A stretch of 64,000 nucleotides of DNA from Planctomycetota bacterium (GTDB lineage: Bacteria > Planctomycetota > Brocadiia > SM23-32 > JAKLEA01), in contig JAKLEA010000025.1 in assembly GCA_022711755.1 (NCBI GenBank), positions 25,165 to 89,164 on the forward strand, written 5' to 3'. Below are positions 1-9,055 of this stretch, in pieces; position 1 is the first letter of the stretch; each line of letters opens with the position of its first letter. The translations under genes were made by a program, and so were the position numbers. Below the pieces are notes generated by a model that saw only the letters and a list, made by a program, of their open reading frames with translations, ran no database searches and was not told where the DNA came from.

Positions 1-801
1 TTTCTTCAATTGCTCCTTTGTATCATCCGGCGGCTCCTTGATTTCGCCGCCGGGACTCATCATCCCCCCCAGCGTTCCATTGAAGAAACTTGCCGGGCAC
101 TTGTGAGTCTCCTTCAGTTTGCCCAGCAGATCGCCAACGTAGTCTGCTGAAATTCTATGATTCCTGGGGCCGAGGGACTCGGGATGATTCGTCCAGAAGA
201 CCAGCATTCCGATCATCTCCCCCCTGGCGGACTTGAAAGCCAATACCCGCATCTTGCCCTCGATGACTATGGGGATGCGGTCGTCGTCGGTCAGATTGGA
301 AACGTCTGCCTGCCCCAGCCACGCCTGCTCGCAGGGCTGAAGGGCTTTTTCGGCGTCCCTGACGGCCTGCGCCGCCTCCGCCCTCAGTCGCGCCATATAC
401 TCCAGGTCCTGGCCCGAATGCGCCTCGTCCGGACCCGAAAGTCCCATCGTATCCGGCCCAGCGTGGTTGTGCGTGGCATGCACGAGGACGTAGTCGAAGT
501 CCTTCAGTTGAGACCGTATTTCCATCGCTTCGTCGAAGAAAAGCCCGATGACGTCAAGCGACAAGAGCGCGACCTTCTGTTTGCCGTCCGACAGCACGGT
601 CGCCCTGGCGCTTATAGGATCGCGCAAACCTTCGGCGGGCCTGTTCCTGCCGTAGCCCGCCATCCAGACCTTGCTGTTCTGCCAATCCGGGGTGATGTCA
701 CGTTCGGCCATGCCGACGCTCAACTGCGCGGCAAGGGCGGTCGTTCCAAAGGATGCCAACATTACGATCAGAAGGAGTCGCATGAGTGTTGCGCGTTTCA
801 T
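1..801 (-). CDS. Neutral/alkaline ceramidase-like hydrolase, N-terminal part (cut by window edge)
   Basis: The reading frame is open from an ATG at 801 to base 1, so 267 N-terminal residues are visible and the C-terminus lies outside. A signal peptide (MKRATLMRLLLIVMLASFG) precedes the mature part. The segment HATHNHAGPDTMG at about residue 110 matches the zinc-binding HxHxxGPD-type motif of the neutral/alkaline non-lysosomal ceramidase N-terminal family (PF04734), as does the phrase VALLSLDVIG. The family hydrolyses the amide of ceramides, but many bacterial members are distant and of unknown substrate. It diverges from the large glycosidase lipoprotein at 1107 and may share its control region. 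An internal ATG at 783 is an alternative start. Confidence 0.75.
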   Translation of the reverse strand, partial: MKRATLMRLLLIVMLASFGTTALAAQLSVGMAERDITPDWQNSKVWMAGYGRNRPAEGLRDPISARATVLSDGKQKVALLSLDVIGLFFDEAMEIRSQLKDFDYVLVHATHNHAGPDTMGLSGPDEAHSGQDLEYMARLRAEAAQAVRDAEKALQPCEQAWLGQADVSNLTDDDRIPIVIEGKMRVLAFKSARGEMIGMLVFWTNHPESLGPRNHRISADYVGDLLGKLKETHKCPASFFNGTLGGMMSPGGEIKEPPDDTKEQLKK

Positions 802-1106
802 TTCTGCTTCCGACGGTTTTCGACCTGATTTGAATCCTCGAACATCAATTCCCAAATACCATATTCGTTCCATCCGATTTCATTGTCACGGTGACATGAC
901 GTACTGTCAACCTCCTTCGGCTTGTTTTCGACGGCGCAAGCTGAAATACGTTCACGCTTTAAAATCAACACATGCAGACAGACCGCCATCACTCCGGAAT
1001 CTCGTGGATGCGCGCAGGCGGCATTATTATCGGGCATCTGTTGCTTCCGGGCGCGCCGGCGCGTAAGTTATCGCGCGGTGTTGTTCGGAATCGAAAGGGG
1101 AATCAC
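802..1106. promoter_or_regulatory. Divergent intergenic control region with palindromes
   Basis: This 305-bp gap separates two divergent secreted-enzyme genes and holds no convincing gene. At 884-896 it contains TGTCACGGTGACA, a perfect 6-1-6 palindrome. It is followed by an imperfect palindrome at 892-909 (TGACA, ACGT centre, TGTCA). Three TGTCA/TGACA half-sites therefore lie within 26 bp, which looks like a regulator binding site. No -10/-35 pair is clear enough to assign. Confidence 0.45.
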
Positions 1107-4100
1107 ATGGCGCAAATCGGCGAAACCGCATCGGCACGTCGTAATGCCTTAGCTGGATATTTCATCGTCGCCATTTTTATGGCGCTTGCGTCAATCGTCG
1201 GCGGGTGCGCCACGCCTGCAACCTCAGTGAGAGACACCGAAAGCGAGTGGATCATTGAAAATGCGTCGCTGATGGCAACGGTCTCGCCGGCGGACGGCAG
1301 ACTCTCCGTCCTCGATAAGCGATGCGGCTACCTTTGGCGGCAGATGAACGAGATTCCCGTAACGCGGGCGCTCTCCTTCCGCAAGACCGTAAAAGCTCCG
1401 GAAATCAACGGCGACCTCGGCGACTGGCCCGGAGAGGCGACGCTTGAACTGAATCACATGATGACCGCAGACGCCAAGAACGTGAGCAACAACGGCGATT
1501 GCTCCGCTGACGCAACGCTGATGTGGGATGCGGAAAATCTATATCTCGCCGTGAATGCGCGTGATGACGTTGCGAATCCCGGAGCCGCGTATCAGGACAG
1601 GTGGTGGGAGCGCGATTCGATAGAGTTCTGGATCGAGGGAAGGCAGTTCGGCATCAGCCTGAATGAAACCGAGCCTCAGGTCCGCGATGCGGAAGGCCGG
1701 GTCAAAGGCGTCCGCGTCGCCGTCGCGCGGGAAGCCGGCAGCTATCGCGTTGAAGCCGCTCTGCCCTGGAAATCCCTGAAAGCGGGATTCAGGCCGCAAC
1801 CGGGAGGGGGCTTCAGATTCGCTCTCGGAATCAACGATGCCGACGCCGGAACCGGGCGCGAGGGACAACTCTACTTCCCGACAACCTGGGTTCACTCAAG
1901 CCCAGACACCTTCGCGATGGCAAAACTGGCTGGCGAAGATGGAAACATTCCCGAACATGTGAATACCGGAGCCGATGCCGGATTCCGCAACGTCCGCCGC
2001 CTTCCCAACGGTGGAAAGGGTATCCAATTTGAAACCGACTTTAACACGCAAGGCGGAAAGACAATCACCGCCACTCTCTCGTTCAGCATGCCCGATGACG
2101 GCGCGGACCTTCAGATCGAGACGACATTGCCCGATTTGCAGGCTGAGATTGGAAGCTTTGATTTTCTGACGCCGTTATATCTCGATTCGCGCAGGCCCGT
2201 TCTTGCGGTTGCCGACTATTGCAACGGGCACATCTATCCGGCGGACCTCGATCCGTTCCCACGGACGTGGCTTGACGGCGGGCGGCTGGACATGCCGTGG
2301 GTCGGGATGTGCGACCTTGAAAGCGGAATCGGCTATTGCCTGATAATCGAGACCAGCGACGACGCGGCGCTTCGCTGTAATCCAAGGAAAAAGATGTGGG
2401 GGGGGAGCCTTGTCGCGCCCCAACTGCACTGGACGCCCAGCAAGGGCAGGTTCGCCTATCCCAGGAGCGTGATTTATCGCTTCTACGACAGGGGCGGCTA
2501 CGTCGCGGCGGCGAAGGCATATCGCGCATACGCGAAGGAGCAGGGACTTATCGTTCCGTTCAGCGAAAAGCTCAAGCGGAACCCAAACATCGCGCGGCTC
2601 TTCGGCGCGCCGGACGTCTGGGGCGACGCCAGTCTGAGTTTCGCGCGGGAAGCGAAAGCCGCCGGCGTTGAGAAAATGCTCATCCAGGGCCGGACGACCC
2701 CGAAGGAAACCGCCGAAATCAACGCTCTGGGCTATATTACAAGCGAATACGACAACTACACGGACATCCTGCCCGTCGAGAAGGAGGACGGCATTGACTC
2801 AACCCACGGCATCCTGCCTGACCACGCCGCGATGATGAGCGACGGCAAGCGCATTACGGCCTGGCTGACATGGGACAAGCAAACGCAATACATGAAGCGA
2901 TGCCCCGCGCTCTGGGTTCCCGCCGCGCAGAAGGTCATTCCGAAGGTTCTCGCGGAGTATCCCTTCCTCGGGCGCTTCATTGACGTGACGACGGCGGAGG
3001 GTATTTACGAGTGTTACGATCCGAATCATCCGCTGACAAAGGGCGAGAAAAGGCGTTGCGGTGAGGAATTGCTGGCATATGTCAGAGCGAACGGACTGGT
3101 GACGGGGGGGGAGCATGGAATCTGGTGGTGCGTGCCGCATCTGGACTACATCGAGGGCATGATGAGCAGCTACCAGTTCTCATGGCCCGCCGGGCACCTG
3201 CTTCACCCGAAGACGAAGGACGAGGAGTTCACGGACCCGTGGGGCGGGAAACTGCCGAAGTGGTCGGAATATGAGAAATGGGGCATCGGTCACGAGTGGC
3301 GCGTTCCACTCTGGGAACTCGTCTTCCACGACTGCATCGTCTCGACGTGGTACTGGGGCGACTCCAACGACTTCCTGCTCGACGCGGCGCCGGAGATTAC
3401 TGCCAAGAAGAATGCCTACAACATCCTCTATGGCACGATTCCGATGATGTGGGCCGACTCCCAGGGCGCGTGGAAGAAGAATCGCGATACCTTCCTGACA
3501 AGCTACAGGAATACCTGCAAGCTGCACGAAGCGATTGCAGGCGCGGAGATGGTCAGCCACGAATTCCTGAGCGAAGATCACGCGCTTCAGAGGACGGTTT
3601 TTTCTGATGGAACGGAGGCGATTGTCAATTTCGGGGATAGCCCCTTGTATGTCGAGTTCAGAGGTCGCAAATTGCTGGTATCGCCAAACGGTTTCATGGT
3701 TGAGGGGACGAAGATCAGCCAGTCATGCCTGGTGGAAGACGGACGGATCGTAACGAACATTCGCATGGAAGGCTATTCTTATGCCGACGATGACGGAGAG
3801 GCAATTGAATTACAGGCGTCAGGTCAGAACACCATACGCATGCGCATCAGCGATAAGCCTGCGGCAGGATTCAAAGATGGTCATGAAGACATCTTTCCGA
3901 TAGTTCATCCTGTCAGCGTGGACCTTGAGGCAATCACCCGGGGCTGGGACATTGCAACCACCCGCCTTTATAAACTTGATGAAACGGGCCGTCGCATACA
4001 CGAGGCGATGCTCCATGCAAGCTCGGTGGAAGGCAAACCGGCATTAACATCAACCGGCGTTCTCCTTGGCAACTACGAATTCATCTGCCGTTCTGAGACG

Positions 4101-5432
4101 GCATTGCCCAACCTTCAGGAGTCTGACAAGTCACTGGAAATGGCCAATTCCGCCACGCAAGGCGAAAAGATTCGCGTTCATGCCGACATACTGAACAATG
4201 GCTTTGCCGACGCAGATAATGTCGAGGTGGCGTTATATGCCGACAGTGTTGATCCTGACCGCAGGCTTGCATCCGCAGTAATAAACGTGAAAGCGCAGCA
4301 GACAACAGCGCTTGAGTTCGAGATTGACACCTCCCGGATTGACGGCGAACACGCGATTATCCTGGCGATAGACCATGAAGATCGTATCCGTGAAATTTGC
4401 GAGGCGGACAACAAGTCATCCGATCGAATAACCGTGCATCCGAACAGCGATGCGATCAATAAATCAAAATGGTTGAAAATCACCACCGCAGAAGCGTCAT
4501 TGCAGAATGAGGCGGTTGCCGCGATGATGGACCTGGGCAATGCCGAGCCTGCCTCCGTCAGGGCAGAATTTGATAATAAGGGAACCATAACGCGAATCCC
4601 AGCCCAATATGATCCTCTTGAAAACGGCGGCGGGGAATTATGCCTGTTAATCCCGGAAAATGCGGTTGTCGGCAATCAGGCGCGAGTGAAGATTCTTTGG
4701 AATGACAAAGGAGATGGGGGCATTCTGATGAGTCAGCCGGGTAATATATGGCATGCCGACAATAAGCGGATTGACGCCAAAACATATCGCCTGCGATTCG
4801 AGAACGGAACGCCTGTTGACCTGATGGTTTGGGAGCCGGACATTACAATTCTCCCGTATGAAGCATTCATCGGGCAACTCGTCTTCTCCTCCCGCGACAC
4901 CGGCTGGACCAGCGAACCGGGGGAGGTTCAGGAGTTCAAAGTATTACGCTCCGGCCCCGTCAGAACGACTATCCGCGTAAAGAAGGCGCTTCAGGCCGGC
5001 GTGGTTTATGAGAAGACCTATGACTTCTACCCGCGCCGCTTTGATCTGACCGTATCGCTCAACAAACCCTGGCCGGCAATCTACAGCCGCGCGTTCTACA
5101 AACTCGGCGGCAATTACGAGGACAGCGGTGGGTTCAAGGCCGTCGTTGATGGCAAGGGCGACGCGGAAGGCGTCTACGCCATGTGCAGGAATCCGAAATG
5201 GGCTGCCGTCTACGATGACAACCACGCGCATTCCCTTGTCGCGATTTCGGATTTCGCCGAGATCGCCTACTGGGATTCCGGCGCGTGGGGCGGCATCGGC
5301 CTGGTCACGGACAAGCATGAGAACGTTAAGATGAGTTACGGCTTCCAACCCGGCGCACCCGATGCGAAGTTCGCCGAGGAGCATTGGCGGCGGATACAAC
5401 CGGGCGCGATAAAGGTCGAATGGGAGGAGTAG
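1107..5432 (+). CDS. Large lipoprotein glycoside hydrolase-like protein (CBM9-like, DUF5696-like barrel, CARDB)
   Basis: The 1441-residue product has a lipoprotein signal with Cys34 in the context SIVGGC, so it is predicted to be membrane-anchored outside the cytoplasm. Residues ~95-280 resemble a CBM9-type carbohydrate-binding domain (APEINGDLGDWP near the start). Residues ~300-880 look like a glycosidase barrel of the DUF5696/GH101-like kind, with segments such as GRFIDVTTAEG and HDCIVSTWYWGDSND. A CARDB-like adhesion domain follows at about 1010-1130, then a C-terminal galactose-mutarotase-like beta domain. The ATG at 1107 was chosen over upstream starts because AAGGGGA precedes it and the lipobox then sits at a normal distance. 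It is probably co-transcribed with the fucosidase 37 bp downstream. The substrate is not determinable. Confidence 0.7.
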   Translation: MAQIGETASARRNALAGYFIVAIFMALASIVGGCATPATSVRDTESEWIIENASLMATVSPADGRLSVLDKRCGYLWRQMNEIPVTRALSFRKTVKAPEINGDLGDWPGEATLELNHMMTADAKNVSNNGDCSADATLMWDAENLYLAVNARDDVANPGAAYQDRWWERDSIEFWIEGRQFGISLNETEPQVRDAEGRVKGVRVAVAREAGSYRVEAALPWKSLKAGFRPQPGGGFRFALGINDADAGTGREGQLYFPTTWVHSSPDTFAMAKLAGEDGNIPEHVNTGADAGFRNVRRLPNGGKGIQFETDFNTQGGKTITATLSFSMPDDGADLQIETTLPDLQAEIGSFDFLTPLYLDSRRPVLAVADYCNGHIYPADLDPFPRTWLDGGRLDMPWVGMCDLESGIGYCLIIETSDDAALRCNPRKKMWGGSLVAPQLHWTPSKGRFAYPRSVIYRFYDRGGYVAAAKAYRAYAKEQGLIVPFSEKLKRNPNIARLFGAPDVWGDASLSFAREAKAAGVEKMLIQGRTTPKETAEINALGYITSEYDNYTDILPVEKEDGIDSTHGILPDHAAMMSDGKRITAWLTWDKQTQYMKRCPALWVPAAQKVIPKVLAEYPFLGRFIDVTTAEGIYECYDPNHPLTKGEKRRCGEELLAYVRANGLVTGGEHGIWWCVPHLDYIEGMMSSYQFSWPAGHLLHPKTKDEEFTDPWGGKLPKWSEYEKWGIGHEWRVPLWELVFHDCIVSTWYWGDSNDFLLDAAPEITAKKNAYNILYGTIPMMWADSQGAWKKNRDTFLTSYRNTCKLHEAIAGAEMVSHEFLSEDHALQRTVFSDGTEAIVNFGDSPLYVEFRGRKLLVSPNGFMVEGTKISQSCLVEDGRIVTNIRMEGYSYADDDGEAIELQASGQNTIRMRISDKPAAGFKDGHEDIFPIVHPVSVDLEAITRGWDIATTRLYKLDETGRRIHEAMLHASSVEGKPALTSTGVLLGNYEFICRSETALPNLQESDKSLEMANSATQGEKIRVHADILNNGFADADNVEVALYADSVDPDRRLASAVINVKAQQTTALEFEIDTSRIDGEHAIILAIDHEDRIREICEADNKSSDRITVHPNSDAINKSKWLKITTAEASLQNEAVAAMMDLGNAEPASVRAEFDNKGTITRIPAQYDPLENGGGELCLLIPENAVVGNQARVKILWNDKGDGGILMSQPGNIWHADNKRIDAKTYRLRFENGTPVDLMVWEPDITILPYEAFIGQLVFSSRDTGWTSEPGEVQEFKVLRSGPVRTTIRVKKALQAGVVYEKTYDFYPRRFDLTVSLNKPWPAIYSRAFYKLGGNYEDSGGFKAVVDGKGDAEGVYAMCRNPKWAAVYDDNHAHSLVAISDFAEIAYWDSGAWGGIGLVTDKHENVKMSYGFQPGAPDAKFAEEHWRRIQPGAIKVEWEE

Positions 5433-5446
5433 CGCGAAAATCGCGC
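5432..5446 (+). other. Small hairpin directly after the stop codon
   Basis: GCGCGA and TCGCGC form a 6-bp stem around AAA, starting at the last base of the preceding stop codon. There is no following U tract, so it is at best a weak attenuator or an mRNA 3'-end protector between the lipoprotein gene and the fucosidase gene. Confidence 0.35.
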
Positions 5447-5469
5447 CTGGGAAACTTCAAGGAGCGTAA

Positions 5470-7824
5470 ATGAAAACGATGGTCCAATCCGCAATCTGCG
5501 CGATGGTCGTCTCGTCGCTTGTCTGCGCGAGGCTTTCAGCCAAGGAGGATGACATGGGAAACTGCGATCTGCTTCTGACGTATTCGCGGCCGGCGCGAAA
5601 CTGGGTTGAAGCCCTGCCCGTCGGCAACGGACGTCTCGGCGCGATGGTCTTCGGGGGAATCGCGGAAGAGCGCATCCAGTTCAACGAGGACACAGTCTGG
5701 ACCGGGGGACCGCACGGCTACGCCCGAGAAGGCGCGAAAAAGTCCCTGCCGGAAATTCGCTCCCTCCTCTTCGCCGGGAAGCAGAAACAGGCCGAAGACC
5801 TTGCTATGCGCGAGTTCATGAGCGTTCCCATCGGACAGAAGGCATATCAGGCGCTCGGCGACCTGAACATCCGATTCGATGGGATTGATCCGGGATCGGC
5901 GAAGAACTATCGCCGAACGCTGGACCTTGACGCGGCGATATCGCGCGTAGTTTTCGAATCCGGCGGGGCAACCTTCACCCGCGAGGTTTTCGCAAGCTTT
6001 CCCGCTCAGGTCATCGTCTGCCGCATCACATCCGACAAGCCCGGCAAGGTTGCGTTCTCGGTCGGGACATCATGCGCGCACGAGGGAGTAGTCGTAAAAG
6101 TCTCGGAGGTTGCGCCTGCGATTTCCGCGCTCTCGATGAGCGGCGGGGTGAAGGGGGGGGCTATACGCTTCGAGACGCGCCTGATTGTGAGGGCCTGGAA
6201 GGGAAGCGTAAAGGCAGGTGAGAATGAAATCGCGGTGGCCGGAGCCGATTCCGCAACGCTGATCCTGTCCGCAGCTACGAACTACAGGAACTATGAAGAC
6301 GTCACCGCAAATCCATTTGAACGCAACGACAAGGTCATCGCCGCGGTCAGCGGGAAGTCGTACGAACAAATCCGCGAAGAGCACGTGACGGATCATCGTT
6401 CACTTTTCCGCCGCATGAAGATAAACTTGGGGAAAAGCGAAAATTCCGCGCTGGACACTGACGAGCGCATCATGAAGTTTGCGGAAGGGAAGGACCCCGC
6501 GCTTGCGGCGCTGGTGTTCCAATACGGGCGATATCTGCTGATCGCGTCAAGCCGCGCCGGCTCGCAGCCCGCCAATCTGCAGGGCATATGGAACGACCGT
6601 AATAATCCGCCGTGGGACAGCAAGTGGACGGTGAACATCAACACGGAGATGAACTACTGGCCGGCTGAGACGACGAACCTCGCTGAATGTGTCCTGCCCC
6701 TGTTCGACATGCTGGAGGACTGCGCGAAGACCGGGGCCGTCACGGCGGAGCGGCACTACGGAGCGCGGGGATGGGTATTGCATCATAATACCGACCTCTG
6801 GCGCGGGACCGCCCCGATCAACCACTCCAACCACGGCATCTGGCCGACGGGAGGGGCGTGGCTCTGCCAGAACTTCTGGTGGCGATACGAGTTCGGCGGC
6901 GATGAGAAGTTCCTGCGCGAAAGGGCATACCCCATCATGAAGGGCGCGGCGCAGTTCTTCGTTGACGCGCTGGTCCCGGATCCGAAGACAGGCTGGCTGA
7001 TCTCCGGCCCGTCGAATTCGCCGGAGCTTGGCGGACTGGTCATGGGGCCGACGATGGACCACCAGATCATCCGCGATCTCTTCAGCCATGTGATCCGCGC
7101 CGGGGAGATTCTCGGCGTTGACGATGAGTTCCGCGCGCAACTGGCAGACATGAAGCGCCGCATCGCGCCAAACCAGATCGGACGCTACGGCCAGCTTCAG
7201 GAATGGCTTGAGGACAAGGACAACCCGCTGGAACGGCACCGGCACGTCTCGCATCTCTGGGGGCTGCATCCCGGCGAAGAGATCACGCCGCGCGGAACCC
7301 CCGAACTTTTCCAGGCGGCGAAGCAGTCCCTCCTGTTCCGGGGCGACGGCGGCACGGGATGGTCAATGGCGTGGAAGATCAACTTTTGGGCGCGCCTGCA
7401 GGACGGCAATCACGCGCATAAGATGCTCGGCAACCTGCTGACGCTTACCGGTAGCGATAAGACAAAGTATGATGGAGGCGGCGTGTATCCCAACCTGTTC
7501 GACGCACACCCCCCATTCCAGATTGACGGCAACTTTGGCGCGACGGCGGGCATCACGGAGCTGCTTCTCCAGAGCCACGGCGGGGAACTGAGCCTGTTGC
7601 CCGCCCTGCCGGATGCGTGGCCGGAAGGCTCCGTATCAGGATTGCGCGCGAGGGGCGGATTCGAGATTTCTCTGAAATGGCGGGGTGGGAAACTGACGGA
7701 GGCAGCCATCCGCTCAATCCTAGGCAACCCGGCGAAGGTCAGATACGGAGGGAAGACGATAGAGATTGACCTGAAAGCCGGGGAAACGAGCAGGTTGGAT
7801 TGGGAGTTGAAACCCGTAAATTAG
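5470..7824 (+). CDS. GH95 family alpha-L-fucosidase, secreted
   Basis: This 784-residue protein has a signal peptide (ending near LSAKED) and full GH95 architecture: an N-terminal beta domain starting with the family hallmark EALPVGNGRLGAMVFGG, then an (alpha/alpha)6 catalytic barrel. The expected inverting machinery is present: NINTEMNYWPAE with Asn389 and Asn391, Glu519 in SGPSNSPE, and Asp686 in FQIDGNFG. GH95 enzymes release terminal L-fucose (mainly alpha-1,2) from glycans such as mucin or plant and algal polymers. The start follows AAGGAGCGTAA. It lies directly downstream of the large glycosidase-like lipoprotein, which suggests joint action on one fucosylated glycan. Some GH95 members are galactosidases, so linkage specificity is inferred. 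Confidence 0.93.
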   Translation: MKTMVQSAICAMVVSSLVCARLSAKEDDMGNCDLLLTYSRPARNWVEALPVGNGRLGAMVFGGIAEERIQFNEDTVWTGGPHGYAREGAKKSLPEIRSLLFAGKQKQAEDLAMREFMSVPIGQKAYQALGDLNIRFDGIDPGSAKNYRRTLDLDAAISRVVFESGGATFTREVFASFPAQVIVCRITSDKPGKVAFSVGTSCAHEGVVVKVSEVAPAISALSMSGGVKGGAIRFETRLIVRAWKGSVKAGENEIAVAGADSATLILSAATNYRNYEDVTANPFERNDKVIAAVSGKSYEQIREEHVTDHRSLFRRMKINLGKSENSALDTDERIMKFAEGKDPALAALVFQYGRYLLIASSRAGSQPANLQGIWNDRNNPPWDSKWTVNINTEMNYWPAETTNLAECVLPLFDMLEDCAKTGAVTAERHYGARGWVLHHNTDLWRGTAPINHSNHGIWPTGGAWLCQNFWWRYEFGGDEKFLRERAYPIMKGAAQFFVDALVPDPKTGWLISGPSNSPELGGLVMGPTMDHQIIRDLFSHVIRAGEILGVDDEFRAQLADMKRRIAPNQIGRYGQLQEWLEDKDNPLERHRHVSHLWGLHPGEEITPRGTPELFQAAKQSLLFRGDGGTGWSMAWKINFWARLQDGNHAHKMLGNLLTLTGSDKTKYDGGGVYPNLFDAHPPFQIDGNFGATAGITELLLQSHGGELSLLPALPDAWPEGSVSGLRARGGFEISLKWRGGKLTEAAIRSILGNPAKVRYGGKTIEIDLKAGETSRLDWELKPVN

Positions 7825-7875
7825 CGCTGGCTCCGGCGCAAGTCCGGACTCTTCCAAAATTGTAATAGCCGAGGT

Positions 7876-8619
7876 TCACCCCGTCCGCAGGAGATATCGG
7901 GCCTGAACCTTGCGCCCGACCGTAAGTCCGATCCCGCTGAAGACATATGTCCAGGCGACGACGGCTGAGGTAATTCCGTAATTCCATATCATGCCGATGA
8001 CGATCGCGGGCGCGGCGAGGCCGAAAAGAACAATGGCATGGGATGGAAGCTTGCGAGGTTCGAGGTGGGCATAGCGATATCGGCTGACCATGAGCATCGC
8101 CAGCATCCCAAGCAGTCCTGGCATCATGCGGGCCAGAATTTCGGCGTCTCCTACTCCTCCCAGCCAGTTGTAAAGCGCTAACATCCCGAATATTCCAGCC
8201 GCCGCGCCGGTCGTGGGCAGTCCTGTGAACGCCCCGTGGCCGGAGGAACTGGCGGAACTCTCACAGTTGAAGCGGGCCAGCCTGACGGCCGCGCAGCAGG
8301 CGAACGCGATCCCGGCGATGACAGCAACGGGACCGGCTTCCGGAAGGGCGATGCGGGTGATCATCACGGCGGGCGCGACGCCGAAACTGACGGCATCAGC
8401 CAGTGAATCCAATTCGCCCCCGAACTCGCTTGTGGCGTTGAGCTTGCGGGCCATTAACCCGTCAAGGCAGTCGAACAGCACCGCCATGGCCAGGAACGCG
8501 GCGCCGGTTGTGGCGGCCGATTCCGCATTGGTCGAAACCACGCAGGCAAGGACGCCGGACGAGAGATTTCCCAGTGTAAATGCAGATGGGACTGACTTTC
8601 TGATGTTGTCTCTTACCAT
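7876..8619 (-). CDS. pssA: CDP-diacylglycerol--serine O-phosphatidyltransferase
   Basis: The 247-residue integral membrane protein makes phosphatidylserine from CDP-diacylglycerol and serine, the first step to phosphatidylethanolamine. The CDP-alcohol phosphotransferase signature DG-x2-AR-x8-G-x3-D-x3-D is intact, from DGLMAR to GGELDSLAD. The N-terminal part (AFTLGNLSSG) is typical of the PssA subtype rather than PgsA. About seven hydrophobic segments are visible. AGGGAAAGG precedes the ATG. It is convergent with the fucosidase gene and is a housekeeping gene within a glycan region; no phosphatidylserine decarboxylase gene is nearby. Confidence 0.93.
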   Translation of the reverse strand: MVRDNIRKSVPSAFTLGNLSSGVLACVVSTNAESAATTGAAFLAMAVLFDCLDGLMARKLNATSEFGGELDSLADAVSFGVAPAVMITRIALPEAGPVAVIAGIAFACCAAVRLARFNCESSASSSGHGAFTGLPTTGAAAGIFGMLALYNWLGGVGDAEILARMMPGLLGMLAMLMVSRYRYAHLEPRKLPSHAIVLFGLAAPAIVIGMIWNYGITSAVVAWTYVFSGIGLTVGRKVQARYLLRTG

Positions 8620-9055
8620 TGGCCTTTCCCTGATCGTTAGTATCGGGTCCGCTCGCGTTTGATTATTACAGCAATTTCAATGCCTGAAATGTCCAACGTT
8701 TGGGGCAAGCCGCCCGCAAATGTCATATGTGATTGGAACATGGCATGATAAGACTGTCGTCAGTTCTATTCATCCTGGGCTACACCCATTAAAACAATAG
8801 ACAGGCGCATGAATTTACATGCGCCTCGTAATTACAGCATATGCGGGGGATGTATTTGAAGGTGACACTGCTAAACACGGACGCTTAAGGAAAGATTGTG
8901 AACTGTAATGGCATGATCTCTGGTTCAAAGGGAGACGCGCGTTCACCTGCAGCCGAGATTTGCAGTTTCCGGCGCAGATTAGGTTGACCGCAGGACGGCG
9001 TCTCGCTAAGTTATCGGGAACGTTGCTCGACATCTTCCGGGTCGGCGGGATTGCC
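8620..9055. promoter_or_regulatory. Divergent intergenic region between pssA and the sugar importer
   Basis: These 436 bp carry no gene I can support. They contain a perfect 9-bp inverted repeat with a 6-nt loop at 8803-8826. The 10-bp direct repeat ATGGCATGAT occurs at 8740-8749 and again at 8908-8917. The region is long enough for two promoters and an operator for the importer, but no clean sigma70 pair is evident. Confidence 0.4.
8803..8826. repeat. Perfect 9-6-9 inverted repeat
   Basis: AGGCGCATG (8803-8811) and CATGCGCCT (8818-8826) are perfect reverse complements around aattta. No U tract follows, so this is not a standard terminator. It could be a repressor site for the importer 230 bp downstream or a hairpin in its leader. 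Confidence 0.5.

Noticed and set aside
7841..7850. AGTCCGGACT palindrome between the fucosidase and pssA stops as a terminator
   Set aside because: It is only 10 bp, has no loop and no T tract, so it cannot form a useful terminator hairpin.
8960..9055. An in-frame TTG at 8960 as start of the fused importer gene
   Set aside because: It adds 32 residues without similarity ahead of the membrane anchor; the ATG at 9056 starts directly at the anchor.
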